From: Massilia sp. METH4
Lineage (GTDB): Bacteria; Pseudomonadota; Gammaproteobacteria; Burkholderiales; Burkholderiaceae_D
Assembly (NCBI RefSeq): GCF_037094685.1
Contig: NZ_CP146614.1
Coordinates: 4,154,001-4,218,000, forward strand
Direction: 5' to 3'
Length of the DNA: 64,000 nt
Of the stretch, positions 25,336 to 33,389 are shown piece after piece (the first letter of the stretch is position 1; every line of letters begins with the position of its first letter). The notes below the pieces were generated by a model. That model had not been told where the DNA came from, made no database searches, and worked only from the letters and a program-made list of their open reading frames with translations. Position numbers and translations under genes: made by a program.

Positions 25336-26130
25336 ATGGACATGCCACGTAACGCCTTCAAGCGCGCACTTGCCGCCGGCGAGAAGCAGATCGGCCTGTT
25401 CCTAGGCCTCGGCAACGCCACCATTGCGGAGCTGATCGCCGGGACAGGCTTCGACTGGGTACTGGTCGACGGCGAGCACGGCCCCAACGACCTGCGCACG
25501 ATCATTGCGCAGCTACAGGCCCTGGCCGCCTACCCGGTCAGCCCGGTAGTACGGACGCTGGACCATGATGCCGCGCGCATCAAGCAATTGCTCGACGCCG
25601 GCGCCCAGACGCTGATGGTGCCCATGGTGGAAAGCGCCGACCAGGCACGCGCCCTGGTACGGGCCATGCGCTATCCGCCGCATGGCATGCGCGGTGTCGG
25701 GACGGCAATGGCGCGCGCGGCCCGCTGGAACGGCGTCGGCAGCTATTTCGAGCACGCGGACGCCGAGCAGTGCCTGGTCGTGCAGATCGAATCGCGTGCA
25801 GCACTCGAAGGCCTGGAAGGCATTCTGCAGGTCGACGGCGTCGACGCCGTCTTCGTCGGGCCGTCGGATCTTGCCGCATCGCTGGGCCACCTCGGCAAGC
25901 CGGGGCACCCCGAAGTGAGGGCGGCCGTCGCACGGGCAATCGAGCAGATCGCCGCAGCCGGCAAGGCGGCCGGCGTGTTCTCGGCAGATCCGGCCGTCGC
26001 GGCAGGGTACCTGGACCTGGGCGCCCGATTCCTGCTGGTAGGCGTCGATGCGCTACTGCTGCGCAATGCCGCCGTTGACCTTGCGGCCCGGTTCAAGGAA
26101 GGCGCGGCCGGGTCCGGCGCTTCGTACTGA
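25336..26130 (+). CDS. hpaI: 4-hydroxy-2-oxoheptanedioate aldolase
   Basis: This 264-residue metal-dependent class II pyruvate aldolase splits 4-hydroxy-2-oxoheptanedioate into pyruvate and succinate semialdehyde. The catalytic His is in VLVDGEHGPND, the Arg in VVRT, the metal Glu in QIESRAALE and the Asp in FVGPSDLAASLG. Length matches E. coli HpaI (262). It begins 13 bases after hpaH. Confidence 0.95.
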   Translation: MDMPRNAFKRALAAGEKQIGLFLGLGNATIAELIAGTGFDWVLVDGEHGPNDLRTIIAQLQALAAYPVSPVVRTLDHDAARIKQLLDAGAQTLMVPMVESADQARALVRAMRYPPHGMRGVGTAMARAARWNGVGSYFEHADAEQCLVVQIESRAALEGLEGILQVDGVDAVFVGPSDLAASLGHLGKPGHPEVRAAVARAIEQIAAAGKAAGVFSADPAVAAGYLDLGARFLLVGVDALLLRNAAVDLAARFKEGAAGSGASY

Positions 26131-26147
26131 CACTGCAAAGGACATCC

Positions 26148-27602
26148 ATGCTAGAACTAAAAGATTCGTCGCTGCTACGTCATGCCTGCCTGATCGGCGG
26201 GATATGGGTGGGAGCGGACAACGGCACGACCGTTGCTGTGACCAATCCGGCCGACGCCAGTATCGTCGGCCAGGTGCCGAACTGCGGCGCGGAGGAGACC
26301 GAGCGTGCGATCGCTGCGGCCGACGCCGCGTTCCAGACCTGGCGCGACACCACGGCGGCCGAACGCGCCGGCATCCTGCGGCGCTGGTACGACCTGATGC
26401 AGGCGAACCAGGAAGACCTGGCGGCCATCATGACGGCCGAGCAGGGTAAGCCGCTGGCCGAGGCGAGGGGAGAAATCGCCTACGCCGCCGCCTATATCGA
26501 ATGGTTTGCCGAAGAGGCGCGGCGCGCGTACGGCGAGGTAATCCCGTCGCCCTCGCGCGACCGTCAGCTGGTCGTGACGCGCGAGCCGGTCGGCGTGTGC
26601 GCCGCCATCACGCCCTGGAATTTTCCTGCGGCGATGATCACCCGCAAGGTTGCCCCAGCGCTGGCCGCGGGCTGCACTATCGTCCTGAAGCCGGCACAGC
26701 AAACCCCTCTGTCGGCCCTCGCCCTGGCCGAACTGGCGCTGCGCGCCGGGGTACCGGCCGGCGTGTTCAGCGTCGTCACCGGCGAGGCGAGGGAAATCGG
26801 CGGCGCCATGTCGTCCAGCCCGATCGTGCGCAAGCTCAGTTTTACCGGCTCGACGCCGATCGGCATCCTGTTGATGAAGCAATGTGCCGACACGGTCAAG
26901 AAGCTGTCGCTGGAGCTGGGCGGGAATGCGCCATTCATCGTCTTCGACGATGCCGATGTGGATGCGGCCGTGGCCGGCGCGCTGGCTTCCAAATACCGCA
27001 ATGCCGGGCAGACCTGCGTATGCAGCAACCGCCTCCTGGTCCAGGATGGCATCTACGATCGCTTCGCGGAAAGGCTGGCCGCCGCTGTTGGCACGCTGCA
27101 GGTCGGCGACGGTCGCGAGCACGGTGTGACGGTCGGGCCGCTGATCGACGCGGCGGCGATGGACAAGGTGCAGACCCTGGTCGCGGATGCACTCGGCAAA
27201 GGGGCGCGCGTGCTGGCCGGAGGCAGGCCCCATGCGCTGGGCGGCAACTGGTACGAGCCGACCGTGCTGGCCGATATCACGTCAGCGATGGCGGTAGCCC
27301 GGGAAGAAATCTTCGGCCCGGTAGCGCCGTTGTTCCGCTTCACGGAGGAGGCCGAGGCTGTGGCCATGGCCAACGACACCGAGTACGGTCTGGCAGCGTA
27401 TTTCTACACGCAGAACCATGCCCGCGCCTGGCGCGTGTCGCGCCAGCTCGAGTACGGCATGATCGGCGTCAACACGGGCCTGATCTCGACCGAGGTTGCA
27501 CCGTTTGGCGGTGTCAAGTCGTCCGGCATCGGCCGCGAGGGTTCACGGCATGGAATGGAGGAGTACATGGAGCTCAAGTACGTGGCGATGGCCGGGCTGT
27601 AG
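26148..27602 (+). CDS. gabD: Succinate-semialdehyde-type dehydrogenase
   Basis: This 484-residue aldehyde dehydrogenase probably oxidises the succinate semialdehyde released by HpaI to succinate. GabD-like features are GVCAAITPWNFPAAMITRK (joined pieces GVCAAITPWNFP and AAMITRK), FTGSTPIGILLMKQ, LELGGNAPFIVFDDAD and RNAGQTCVCSNR with the catalytic Cys. The C-terminal EVAPFGGVKSSGIGREGS is typical. Position at the end of the hpa operon supports the role; gabD is used as a family symbol. Confidence 0.9.
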   Translation: MLELKDSSLLRHACLIGGIWVGADNGTTVAVTNPADASIVGQVPNCGAEETERAIAAADAAFQTWRDTTAAERAGILRRWYDLMQANQEDLAAIMTAEQGKPLAEARGEIAYAAAYIEWFAEEARRAYGEVIPSPSRDRQLVVTREPVGVCAAITPWNFPAAMITRKVAPALAAGCTIVLKPAQQTPLSALALAELALRAGVPAGVFSVVTGEAREIGGAMSSSPIVRKLSFTGSTPIGILLMKQCADTVKKLSLELGGNAPFIVFDDADVDAAVAGALASKYRNAGQTCVCSNRLLVQDGIYDRFAERLAAAVGTLQVGDGREHGVTVGPLIDAAAMDKVQTLVADALGKGARVLAGGRPHALGGNWYEPTVLADITSAMAVAREEIFGPVAPLFRFTEEAEAVAMANDTEYGLAAYFYTQNHARAWRVSRQLEYGMIGVNTGLISTEVAPFGGVKSSGIGREGSRHGMEEYMELKYVAMAGL

Positions 27603-27911
27603 CGCGTGGCATGCGCCGTGCCGGACGGCGCCGTAGTTGCCAGCAAGCCGGCTGCATGGGCGGGATCACACATCGTGCTGCAAAACGTCTCCTGCCGTTG
27701 GGCCTGACTGTCTACGGCGTCTTCGTCATTCTTGGAACCCGTAATATGTTCCTGAATATCGCGGCCGGTATGCTAGCATGCGGACCGTGCAGGCCCGGTG
27801 GCCAAGACTACTGGCGAATTCGCGTGCCGGCGTAAGGGAATCACTGGCCCGGTACCGCCACCCATGCACCGCCGCGGGCTGCGCCGCCAACGAAAAACCA
27901 CGCGAACTTGT
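27603..27911. other. gabD-hpaR gap with a single operator-like box
   Basis: These 309 bp hold no supported gene. TAATATGTTC (27742-27751) matches 9 of 10 bases of the hpa operator decamer. It lies in a TTGGAA(16)GAATAT promoter-like context, so hpaR may have its own autoregulated promoter. Confidence 0.5.
27742..27751 (+). promoter_or_regulatory. HpaR-type half operator upstream of hpaR
   Basis: TAATATGTTC differs by one base from the decamer in the hpaG1 and Liv-transporter promoters. It lies between a TTGGAA (27732) and a GAATAT (27754), 160 bases upstream of the hpaR ATG. Confidence 0.45.
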
Positions 27912-28406
27912 ATGGACAAATCTTTGCAACACCGTAATCTTCCCCTGCTGCTGTTACAGGCCCGTGAAAAGGCCATGGCCCATTTCCGGCGCATCCTGAA
28001 CCATTATGGCCTTACCGAGCAGCAATGGCGTGTGCTGCGCGCAATCAGTGACAGCGGCGAGCCGATGGAGCAGTCCCAGATCTGCGAAACGTGCCACATA
28101 CTGGGGCCGAGCCTTGCCGGGGTTTTGGCGCGCATGGAAGAAACGAAGCTGGTGACGCGCACTCGTCTCGATACCGACCAACGTCGCATGCTGGTCGCAC
28201 TGACCTCGCAGAGTGCCGCGCTCATCGAGGAGATTGCGCCATTCGTCGAGCGCCAGTATGCGAACCTGGAAGCGGCGGTCGGCACAAGTGTCGTGCGCGA
28301 CCTGTACCGGGCACTCGATGCCTTTCTTGCCAGCCCGGGGAAGGTGGCGCCTGTGGCGCTGCCAGTGGTCACGCGTCCTGGCGCCCGCATGCGCAGGAGC
28401 GGCTGA
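27912..28406 (+). CDS. hpaR: MarR-family regulator of homoprotocatechuate degradation
   Basis: This 164-residue winged-helix repressor starts at MDKSLQHRNLPLLLLQARE, matching the usual HpaR N-terminus. An upstream in-frame ATG at 27798 adds a basic, non-conserved stretch. The winged helix spans about 45-105 (LTEQQWRVLRAI, QICETCHILGPSLAGVLARME, RRMLVALT). It is the last plus-strand gene of the hpa cluster. It probably represses hpaG1 and itself until homoprotocatechuate or 4-hydroxyphenylacetate binds, as known for E. coli HpaR. Confidence 0.92.
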   Translation: MDKSLQHRNLPLLLLQAREKAMAHFRRILNHYGLTEQQWRVLRAISDSGEPMEQSQICETCHILGPSLAGVLARMEETKLVTRTRLDTDQRRMLVALTSQSAALIEEIAPFVERQYANLEAAVGTSVVRDLYRALDAFLASPGKVAPVALPVVTRPGARMRRSG

Positions 28407-28436
28407 GAGCCCTGTGCGAGCCTGCGCCGATTCCTG

Positions 28437-29228
28437 TCAGGCGACCCCTGCGCCGTTGGCCGGAATCAGGTTGCGATATTTGCTGAACAGATCGGTCACA
28501 GAGCCCACTTCCAGTTTCCTGTAGATACGCTTGCGCAAGGTGCGCACAGTGTGGATGCTGATCGCCAGATCGAGCGCGACTCCTTCATTGCTGGCGCCCG
28601 TCAGCAGGCGCCGGCATACCTCCATCTCGCGTTTCGACAGCGATTGGAGCGCGGCGCCGCAGCCAGGCGCGGCGTTGGTGCGGACCAGCTCCGTCGGCGC
28701 TTGTGGCACCACGACCTTGTCGGCGTGCAGCCACGTTACCGCCGCGAGGGGCTGGGCCAGCAGGTAGGCCTGCCTCAGGTCGGATTCGTCGAAGCGGCCG
28801 CTCCCGCTCATCCGGTAAAGGTTGCAGCACAGCAGGTTTTCGCCGCGTCGGCAGACAATCGACAGTTTGTCGCACAATCCGGCACGTTCGAAGAAAAAGG
28901 TCTTATATGCGGGAGAAGCGTCCATACGGCCATCAAAGGGGTATACCGCAGCTTGCTCGCTAGCAATATTCCACAACGAGGGCAAGCTGTTGTCCAGCAG
29001 GTGGTAGCGCTCCAGGTAACGCTGATTCAGCGTATCGGCGACGCGGGGCGCCAGCCGGCCCTGGGTGAGGAGCCCGCGCACTTCGTTGCCGCCAACCAAG
29101 CTGACGACCAGGTGGTCTGCACCGACGGCTTCCTGAGACAAGTCGAAGGCGGCCTCGGCGAAATCCTGCCGGCCGACCGCTGCGATCAGGCGTCCGAGCC
29201 CGGCGAACATTTTTGCCTGGTCAGTCAT
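28437..29228 (-). CDS. LuxR-type transcriptional regulator
   Basis: This 263-residue regulator has an N-terminal alpha/beta sensor domain (about 10-180) and a C-terminal LuxR helix-turn-helix (LSKREMEVCRRLL, GVALDLAISIHTVRTLRKRIYRKL). No receiver Asp or autoinducer-site signature was recognised. The start at 29228 overlaps the stop of a 41-codon ORF in an ATGA arrangement and has no Shine-Dalgarno of its own, so translation probably depends on coupling. It is convergent with hpaR. The target and signal are unknown; control of the nearby catabolic genes is a guess. Confidence 0.85.
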   Translation of the reverse strand: MTDQAKMFAGLGRLIAAVGRQDFAEAAFDLSQEAVGADHLVVSLVGGNEVRGLLTQGRLAPRVADTLNQRYLERYHLLDNSLPSLWNIASEQAAVYPFDGRMDASPAYKTFFFERAGLCDKLSIVCRRGENLLCCNLYRMSGSGRFDESDLRQAYLLAQPLAAVTWLHADKVVVPQAPTELVRTNAAPGCGAALQSLSKREMEVCRRLLTGASNEGVALDLAISIHTVRTLRKRIYRKLEVGSVTDLFSKYRNLIPANGAGVA

Positions 29229-29350
29229 TGGGCGGCGGCGTCCCATGTTGCAGGCAGGCCGGGATTTTTCATGCACCAGAATGGGCGTGCTGTCCGGTCT
29301 CGGGACGGCACGTCGGGTAGTGCCGGATGGCACAGACTGTAGCTATACAT
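29225..29350 (-). CDS. Small 41-codon ORF coupled to the LuxR-type gene
   Basis: ATG at 29350 follows a strong Shine-Dalgarno (AAGGAG, 7 bases upstream), and its stop TGA overlaps the regulator ATG as ATGA. The peptide has two Cys, two Trp and several Pro (MYSYSLCHPALPDVPSRD, then RTARPFWCMKNPGLPATW). A TATAAT box lies about 50 bases upstream. It may be a leader peptide, a coupling ORF or a small functional peptide. No family was recognised. Confidence 0.6.
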   Translation of the reverse strand: MYSYSLCHPALPDVPSRDRTARPFWCMKNPGLPATWDAAAQ

Positions 29351-29401
29351 TGTCGTCTCCTTCTTGCCGCCTGCAGCATTCAGCGGCTATTTGTTTAACC
29401 G

Positions 29402-29407
29402 ATTATA
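29402..29407 (-). promoter_or_regulatory. Consensus -10 box upstream of the small ORF and LuxR gene
   Basis: TATAAT on the minus strand (29407 to 29402) would start transcription near 29395, about 45 bases before the 41-codon ORF. No good -35 hexamer lies 17 bases upstream (CACATC), which suggests an activator. Confidence 0.4.
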
Positions 29408-29531
29408 GACACCTTGTCGACCGTGATGTGTACCGCGAATGAGGTACGTCGAAATGGCGCCCGTGCCCGAACCAGGCGGCGTACCGGCAGGTAGAGGGGT
29501 CAAGTACCAAGGCCGGTAAGTGTCCATACAC

Positions 29532-30203
29532 CTATCGAAAAGCGTATTGCGCGCGCATGCCGGCCATCCAGTTGCGGCCCTGCGCAGCTTCGTAGAAGCG
29601 CTTGTTGGTATCGCCGACGATCACCGCCGATATACCGGCGGTCGAGCAGGTTGTTAAGACCCACGTGCTGGCGCAACTGCCAGCCGCCGGGCTTCTGCCT
29701 GAACTGCACATCCGCGTTGAAGACCATGTAGCCGGGGGCTGGTTCCTCCACGTTGAGGTCGTCCAGGCGGACCTTCCCGCTCGCAACGGCCTCGATGGGG
29801 CCCTTGGTGCCGATCTCGGCAGGTACGCTGGTCGCCGGCGTCGCCAAAGGCGGCGCACGTCGAGCCAGTTGGCATCGACGCCCTGGAAATCGCGTTCGAA
29901 GTCGATCACGCCGCCGGAGTGGCTCGCCGGAGTTGGAAGGCTTTTGAGAACGACTGGTAGTGGATCACTTGGCGGGTGCCGCCGTAGACCGCCACGTGCA
30001 GGCCGCCGTCTCCAAAACGCTGATCCAGCGTGGCGCCGATCTGCCGTGATCGATGGACTTGCGTGTGTTGTAGCGACCGGCAAGGGTACGCCTGGGGTCC
30101 TGCGTGTCGGCGCCATCAGTCTTGCCGGCGCGCGAATCGCGTTGATATGTGGCCCAGCACTCCGGGCGGGTCTTGATCGCGCTGGCGCCGACCTCGTCCC
30201 CCA
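29532..30203 (-). pseudogene. TonB-dependent receptor, C-terminal remnant with frameshifts
   Basis: Pieces in three frames align to a TonB-dependent outer-membrane receptor. The first reads GATLDQRFGDGGLHVAVYGG and TRQVIHYQSFSK (about 30045-29940), the second GVIDFERDFQGVDANWLDV. A middle frame reads GYMVFNADVQFRQKPGGWQL and VGLNNLLDRRYIGG, and the last NKRFYEAAQGRNWMAG with the end AQYAFR and stop at 29532. At least two frameshifts and loss of the plug domain make it non-functional. It follows the degenerate kinase gene on the same strand. Confidence 0.82.
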
Positions 30204-31607
30204 TCAGCGCGGCATGTGCGGCCACAGCTCGACGCTCATGCTTGCTCCTGGATGCGCACTGTCGATGACCAGCTCGAAGTCGTGCAACCGCACCACTGCC
30301 GCCACGATACTGAGCCCGAGTCCCGAGCCGGCGCGATCCAGGGTTTGCGGGGCCCGATAGAAGCGCTGCAGCACGGCCGTGCGCTGGTCCGCTGCGATGC
30401 CCGGCCCCTGGTCGCTGATCGTGAGCACCGGGCCGCGCCGGCCTTCGGTCAGCGCAATGCCCACGGTCGCGTGCTCCGGACTGAACTTGATGGCATTGTC
30501 GAGCAGGTTGCTGAACGCTTCGAACAGCAACGCGTGGTCACCCTGTATCCGCCCTTGCGCGCGTCCCTGCCGCGCCAACGCAATGCCGCGTTGTTCAGCC
30601 ACAGGTTCGTACAACGCGGTGAGCTCGTCGACCAAGGCGTCGATGTCGACCGGGCTGAATCCTTCGCGCCGCTGCAGGGCTCCAATCTCCGAAATGCGCA
30701 GCATGGCGTGAAATCGCTGCATCAATACATCCGTTTCGGCACCGGCCTGCTCGATCAGCTGCGCAGTAGCGGGGTCTGCGATTGCGTGCGCCCGTGTCGC
30801 GCATTCGCGCAGCAGCGCGCGGACATGGGACAGGGGCGTGCGCAGGTCGGAGGCGATACCGTCGCAGGTTCCCTTGACCTCGCCCATCAAGCGCTCGATC
30901 TGCACCAGCATGTGGTTGATTAGCTGGCTTTGCATGGCTAGTTCGTCATTGCCCGTGACGGGCAGGCGCTGGTTCAGGTCGCCGCTAGCGATCAGCGCGG
31001 TAATACGGCGCGTTTCGTTGATGCGCCTGAGCTGGCGCCGCGAGAACAGTGTGGCCCAGGCCAGTCCCGCCAGCAGGCACAGCGAGCCAACTGCAATCAG
31101 GATATGGAATACGGTACTGCGGATGCTCAGCAGGCGGGTGATGTCGCGCGCGACCACCAGCAGCCGGCCGTCCGGACGGCGCATCACGTACGCGTACACC
31201 ACTGGCGCCCCGTCCTGGCCGGCAAGCTGCAGGCCGCTGCGCAGGATGCGGGCGTCAGCCCCCGGCGCCAGGCCCGCCGGCAAGGTCAGGATCTGACCGG
31301 CAAGATGGTGTCCTTCCGGGCTGAACAGGCCGTAGTGGTCGACATGGGGGCGCGCCTGTTCGAGCATGGCGTCGAGGGTAGGGGCCAGCACGCTGTCGTC
31401 GACGACATCGAAAGACAAGCGTTGCCAGTGCATGATGACGTTGGTCCCGCGGCGGCTGCTGTCGGCCACGTTGTAGCCGACACAGCCGAGCAAGATCACG
31501 ACGACGAATGTGAACCCGAGCGCATAGATCGAAAGCCAGCGGAATGCCGTGGTGGACCATTGTGGCCGCGCACCAACGGTGCGCAGTCCGTCAAGCAGCC
31601 TGGTCAT
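30204..31607 (-). CDS. Sensor histidine kinase lacking the phospho-acceptor His
   Basis: This 467-residue membrane kinase has TM helices at about 21-43 and 163-187, a periplasmic sensor region between, HAMP (188-240), an H-box and an HATPase domain (DNAIKFSPE, DQGPGI, GSGLGLSIV). At the H-box it reads CDGIASDLRTPLSHV, so residue 253 is Ser (codon TCC, 30849-30851). The paralogue at 46163-47566 has His there in the same context. Autophosphorylation should be impossible; it could act as a phosphatase or be decaying. The start overlaps the response regulator stop by 17 bp. Confidence 0.9.
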   Translation of the reverse strand: MTRLLDGLRTVGARPQWSTTAFRWLSIYALGFTFVVVILLGCVGYNVADSSRRGTNVIMHWQRLSFDVVDDSVLAPTLDAMLEQARPHVDHYGLFSPEGHHLAGQILTLPAGLAPGADARILRSGLQLAGQDGAPVVYAYVMRRPDGRLLVVARDITRLLSIRSTVFHILIAVGSLCLLAGLAWATLFSRRQLRRINETRRITALIASGDLNQRLPVTGNDELAMQSQLINHMLVQIERLMGEVKGTCDGIASDLRTPLSHVRALLRECATRAHAIADPATAQLIEQAGAETDVLMQRFHAMLRISEIGALQRREGFSPVDIDALVDELTALYEPVAEQRGIALARQGRAQGRIQGDHALLFEAFSNLLDNAIKFSPEHATVGIALTEGRRGPVLTISDQGPGIAADQRTAVLQRFYRAPQTLDRAGSGLGLSIVAAVVRLHDFELVIDSAHPGASMSVELWPHMPR

Positions 31608-32298
31608 CGGGCGCTCCGGTGCGAAGCATGTAGCCCACGCCACGGACCGTGCGCAGCGACAGCCCGGCACGTGGCCAGTCGATTCTCTGGCAAAGGCGGC
31701 CAATGTGCGCGTTGATCAAGTTGCTTCCAGAAGCAAAGTGGCAGCCCCACAGGGCTTCGACCAGCATGGTGCGCGTGACGATCCGTTCCGGATGGCGCAG
31801 CAGAAATTCAAGAATGCGAAACTCGGTCGGCAGCACCAGTACCTCGTTGCCGTCGCAGAAAAGCTTGCGTGCAATCAGGTCCATCGTTAGCGCCCCCAGT
31901 GAAAGCGTCGCGCTTTCGCGGGTCGCGCCGTCGTCGCGGCGCAGCATAACCTCCAGGCGCGCCGCGAGTTCTTCCGGGTCGAACGGCTTGGCGAGGTAAT
32001 CGTCGCCACCGGCACGCAGGCCGCACACGCGCTCGTCCACGTGGCTCAATGCGCTGAGTATCATTACAGGCGTCCATGCGCGCATTGCGCGCATGGTCCT
32101 GATGATCACCAGGCCGTCCACGCCAGGCAGTATGCGATCCAGGGTGATCGCGTCGTAGTTCCCGCTCATGGCGCGCACCAGCCCGTCCGAGCCATCCCGC
32201 GCCCAGTCGACGCTGTAGCCGCGTTTCTGCAATTCGTCGATGATCTCCCGCGCCGTGACGGGGTCATCCTCGATGGCCAGTATGCGCAAGCCGGTCAC
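31591..32298 (-). CDS. OmpR/PhoB-type response regulator, first copy
   Basis: This is a 235-residue regulator with a receiver domain (acidic pocket EDD 10-12, phospho-acceptor Asp54 in ITLDRILPG, Lys104) and a winged helix (about 130-225). The GTG start at 32298 has GGAG upstream. In the DNA-recognition helix region it reads NLINAHIGRLCQRID, while the second copy has NLINVHMGRLRKKID. Thus Arg203 and Lys204 of the usual pattern are Cys and Gln, which may weaken DNA binding. It is paired with the His-less kinase. Confidence 0.92.
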   Translation of the reverse strand: MTGLRILAIEDDPVTAREIIDELQKRGYSVDWARDGSDGLVRAMSGNYDAITLDRILPGVDGLVIIRTMRAMRAWTPVMILSALSHVDERVCGLRAGGDDYLAKPFDPEELAARLEVMLRRDDGATRESATLSLGALTMDLIARKLFCDGNEVLVLPTEFRILEFLLRHPERIVTRTMLVEALWGCHFASGSNLINAHIGRLCQRIDWPRAGLSLRTVRGVGYMLRTGAPDDQAA

Positions 32299-32370
32299 TG
32301 CTGCTCCATTGTTGCTATGTCAAATGGTAATCGCATCTTACACTGCCGGCGCCGCCGGCAGTGATGGTCG

Positions 32371-33156
32371 TCAGTTCAGCACCTCCATGACGGGCTTCGC
32401 TTCTTCCAGCACGTAGGTGGACAGCAGCTCGGCGGGACCAGCCCCGTTGACGACCGTATGCGCGGTACCGGCCGGGACGAGGAAGCTGTCGCCAGTGCGC
32501 AGCTCCCGCTCGGGCTGCCCGGCGATCGCGAGAGTAAGGCTGCCAGCGAGCACATAGGTGATTTCCGTGCCCGGATGCACATGCTGCGGCGAACGGCCTT
32601 GCGCTGGCACCTCGGTGCGCGTGATCCGCGTGTAATACCCCTCTCCGGGGAAGGCAACCGATTGCAGCACGGCTGGTGCCTTGCCGCTGTCCGGCGGCGA
32701 TGTCGTATAAGGGGCCAGCGTGCGGGGCGGCGCTGTCAGTTCGGGCGCGTCCTTGTCCAGCCGGCGCGACGCAGGCTTCCCATTCTCCACGACGTAGGTC
32801 GCCACGATTTCGGTCTGTTCGGGACCGTTGGTGAACCAGTGCGGGGTATTCGGTGGAATAACGGCGGTGTCACCCGGCCCAACCGTGCGGTCGGGCAAGC
32901 CCTGAACATGAAGCACGCCGCCACCGCGGATAACGTACCCGGACTCGATACCCGGGTGTAAGTGCAACGAAGCGCGCGCATTGGCCGCCTGCACCCCGCG
33001 CGTGACCTCGACGACATAGCGCTGGCCGGGAAGTTCGGCGCGCTGGAGAACCGTCTTGCCGCTGGCGGGAGCGGCCGGGGTGGTTTGTGCGCTCAGCGGC
33101 GCGGCGGCAAGGGCCGCGGTCAGCGTGAGGGCGGCGTAACGGTAATAGGGCATCAC
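32371..33156 (-). CDS. Secreted two-domain cupin protein
   Basis: This 261-residue protein has a signal peptide (MMPYYRYAALTLTAALAAA) and two cupin domains. The first (about 50-125) has metal-site His in SLHLHPGIESGYVIRGGG and PPNTPHWFTNG. The second (about 175-250) has SPQHVHPGTEITYVLAGS and VPAGTAHTVVNG. Both domains keep the HxH...E...H pattern. The function is unknown; it is divergent from the PQQ dehydrogenase, sharing a 233-bp promoter region, so a periplasmic sugar or aromatic acid role is possible. Confidence 0.85.
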   Translation of the reverse strand: MMPYYRYAALTLTAALAAAPLSAQTTPAAPASGKTVLQRAELPGQRYVVEVTRGVQAANARASLHLHPGIESGYVIRGGGVLHVQGLPDRTVGPGDTAVIPPNTPHWFTNGPEQTEIVATYVVENGKPASRRLDKDAPELTAPPRTLAPYTTSPPDSGKAPAVLQSVAFPGEGYYTRITRTEVPAQGRSPQHVHPGTEITYVLAGSLTLAIAGQPERELRTGDSFLVPAGTAHTVVNGAGPAELLSTYVLEEAKPVMEVLN

Positions 33157-33389
33157 AAGAACCTCATTGTCAGGGAAGAGAGCGTGGCGGCCGTGCCGTC
33201 CACGTCGCCCACTCTAGTCCGCACAAGGCCGGGGCAAAAGTGAAGAATATGTAAATAATAATTTAGTTGGCTTAACTTGACCCTCGCGCGCCGGAAGGCC
33301 GACCATTCACCGCAGGCGCTATCCCGCGCCGAGACACCGCCGGCCGCTTCGCGCCGATTATTCGAAAAAACAAGGCAGGAACTTCTATC

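Noticed and set aside
28551..29342. 263-codon plus-strand frame opposite the LuxR-type gene
   Set aside because: His/Gln/Arg-rich mirror of the regulator; the minus strand has the clear HTH and the Shine-Dalgarno logic.
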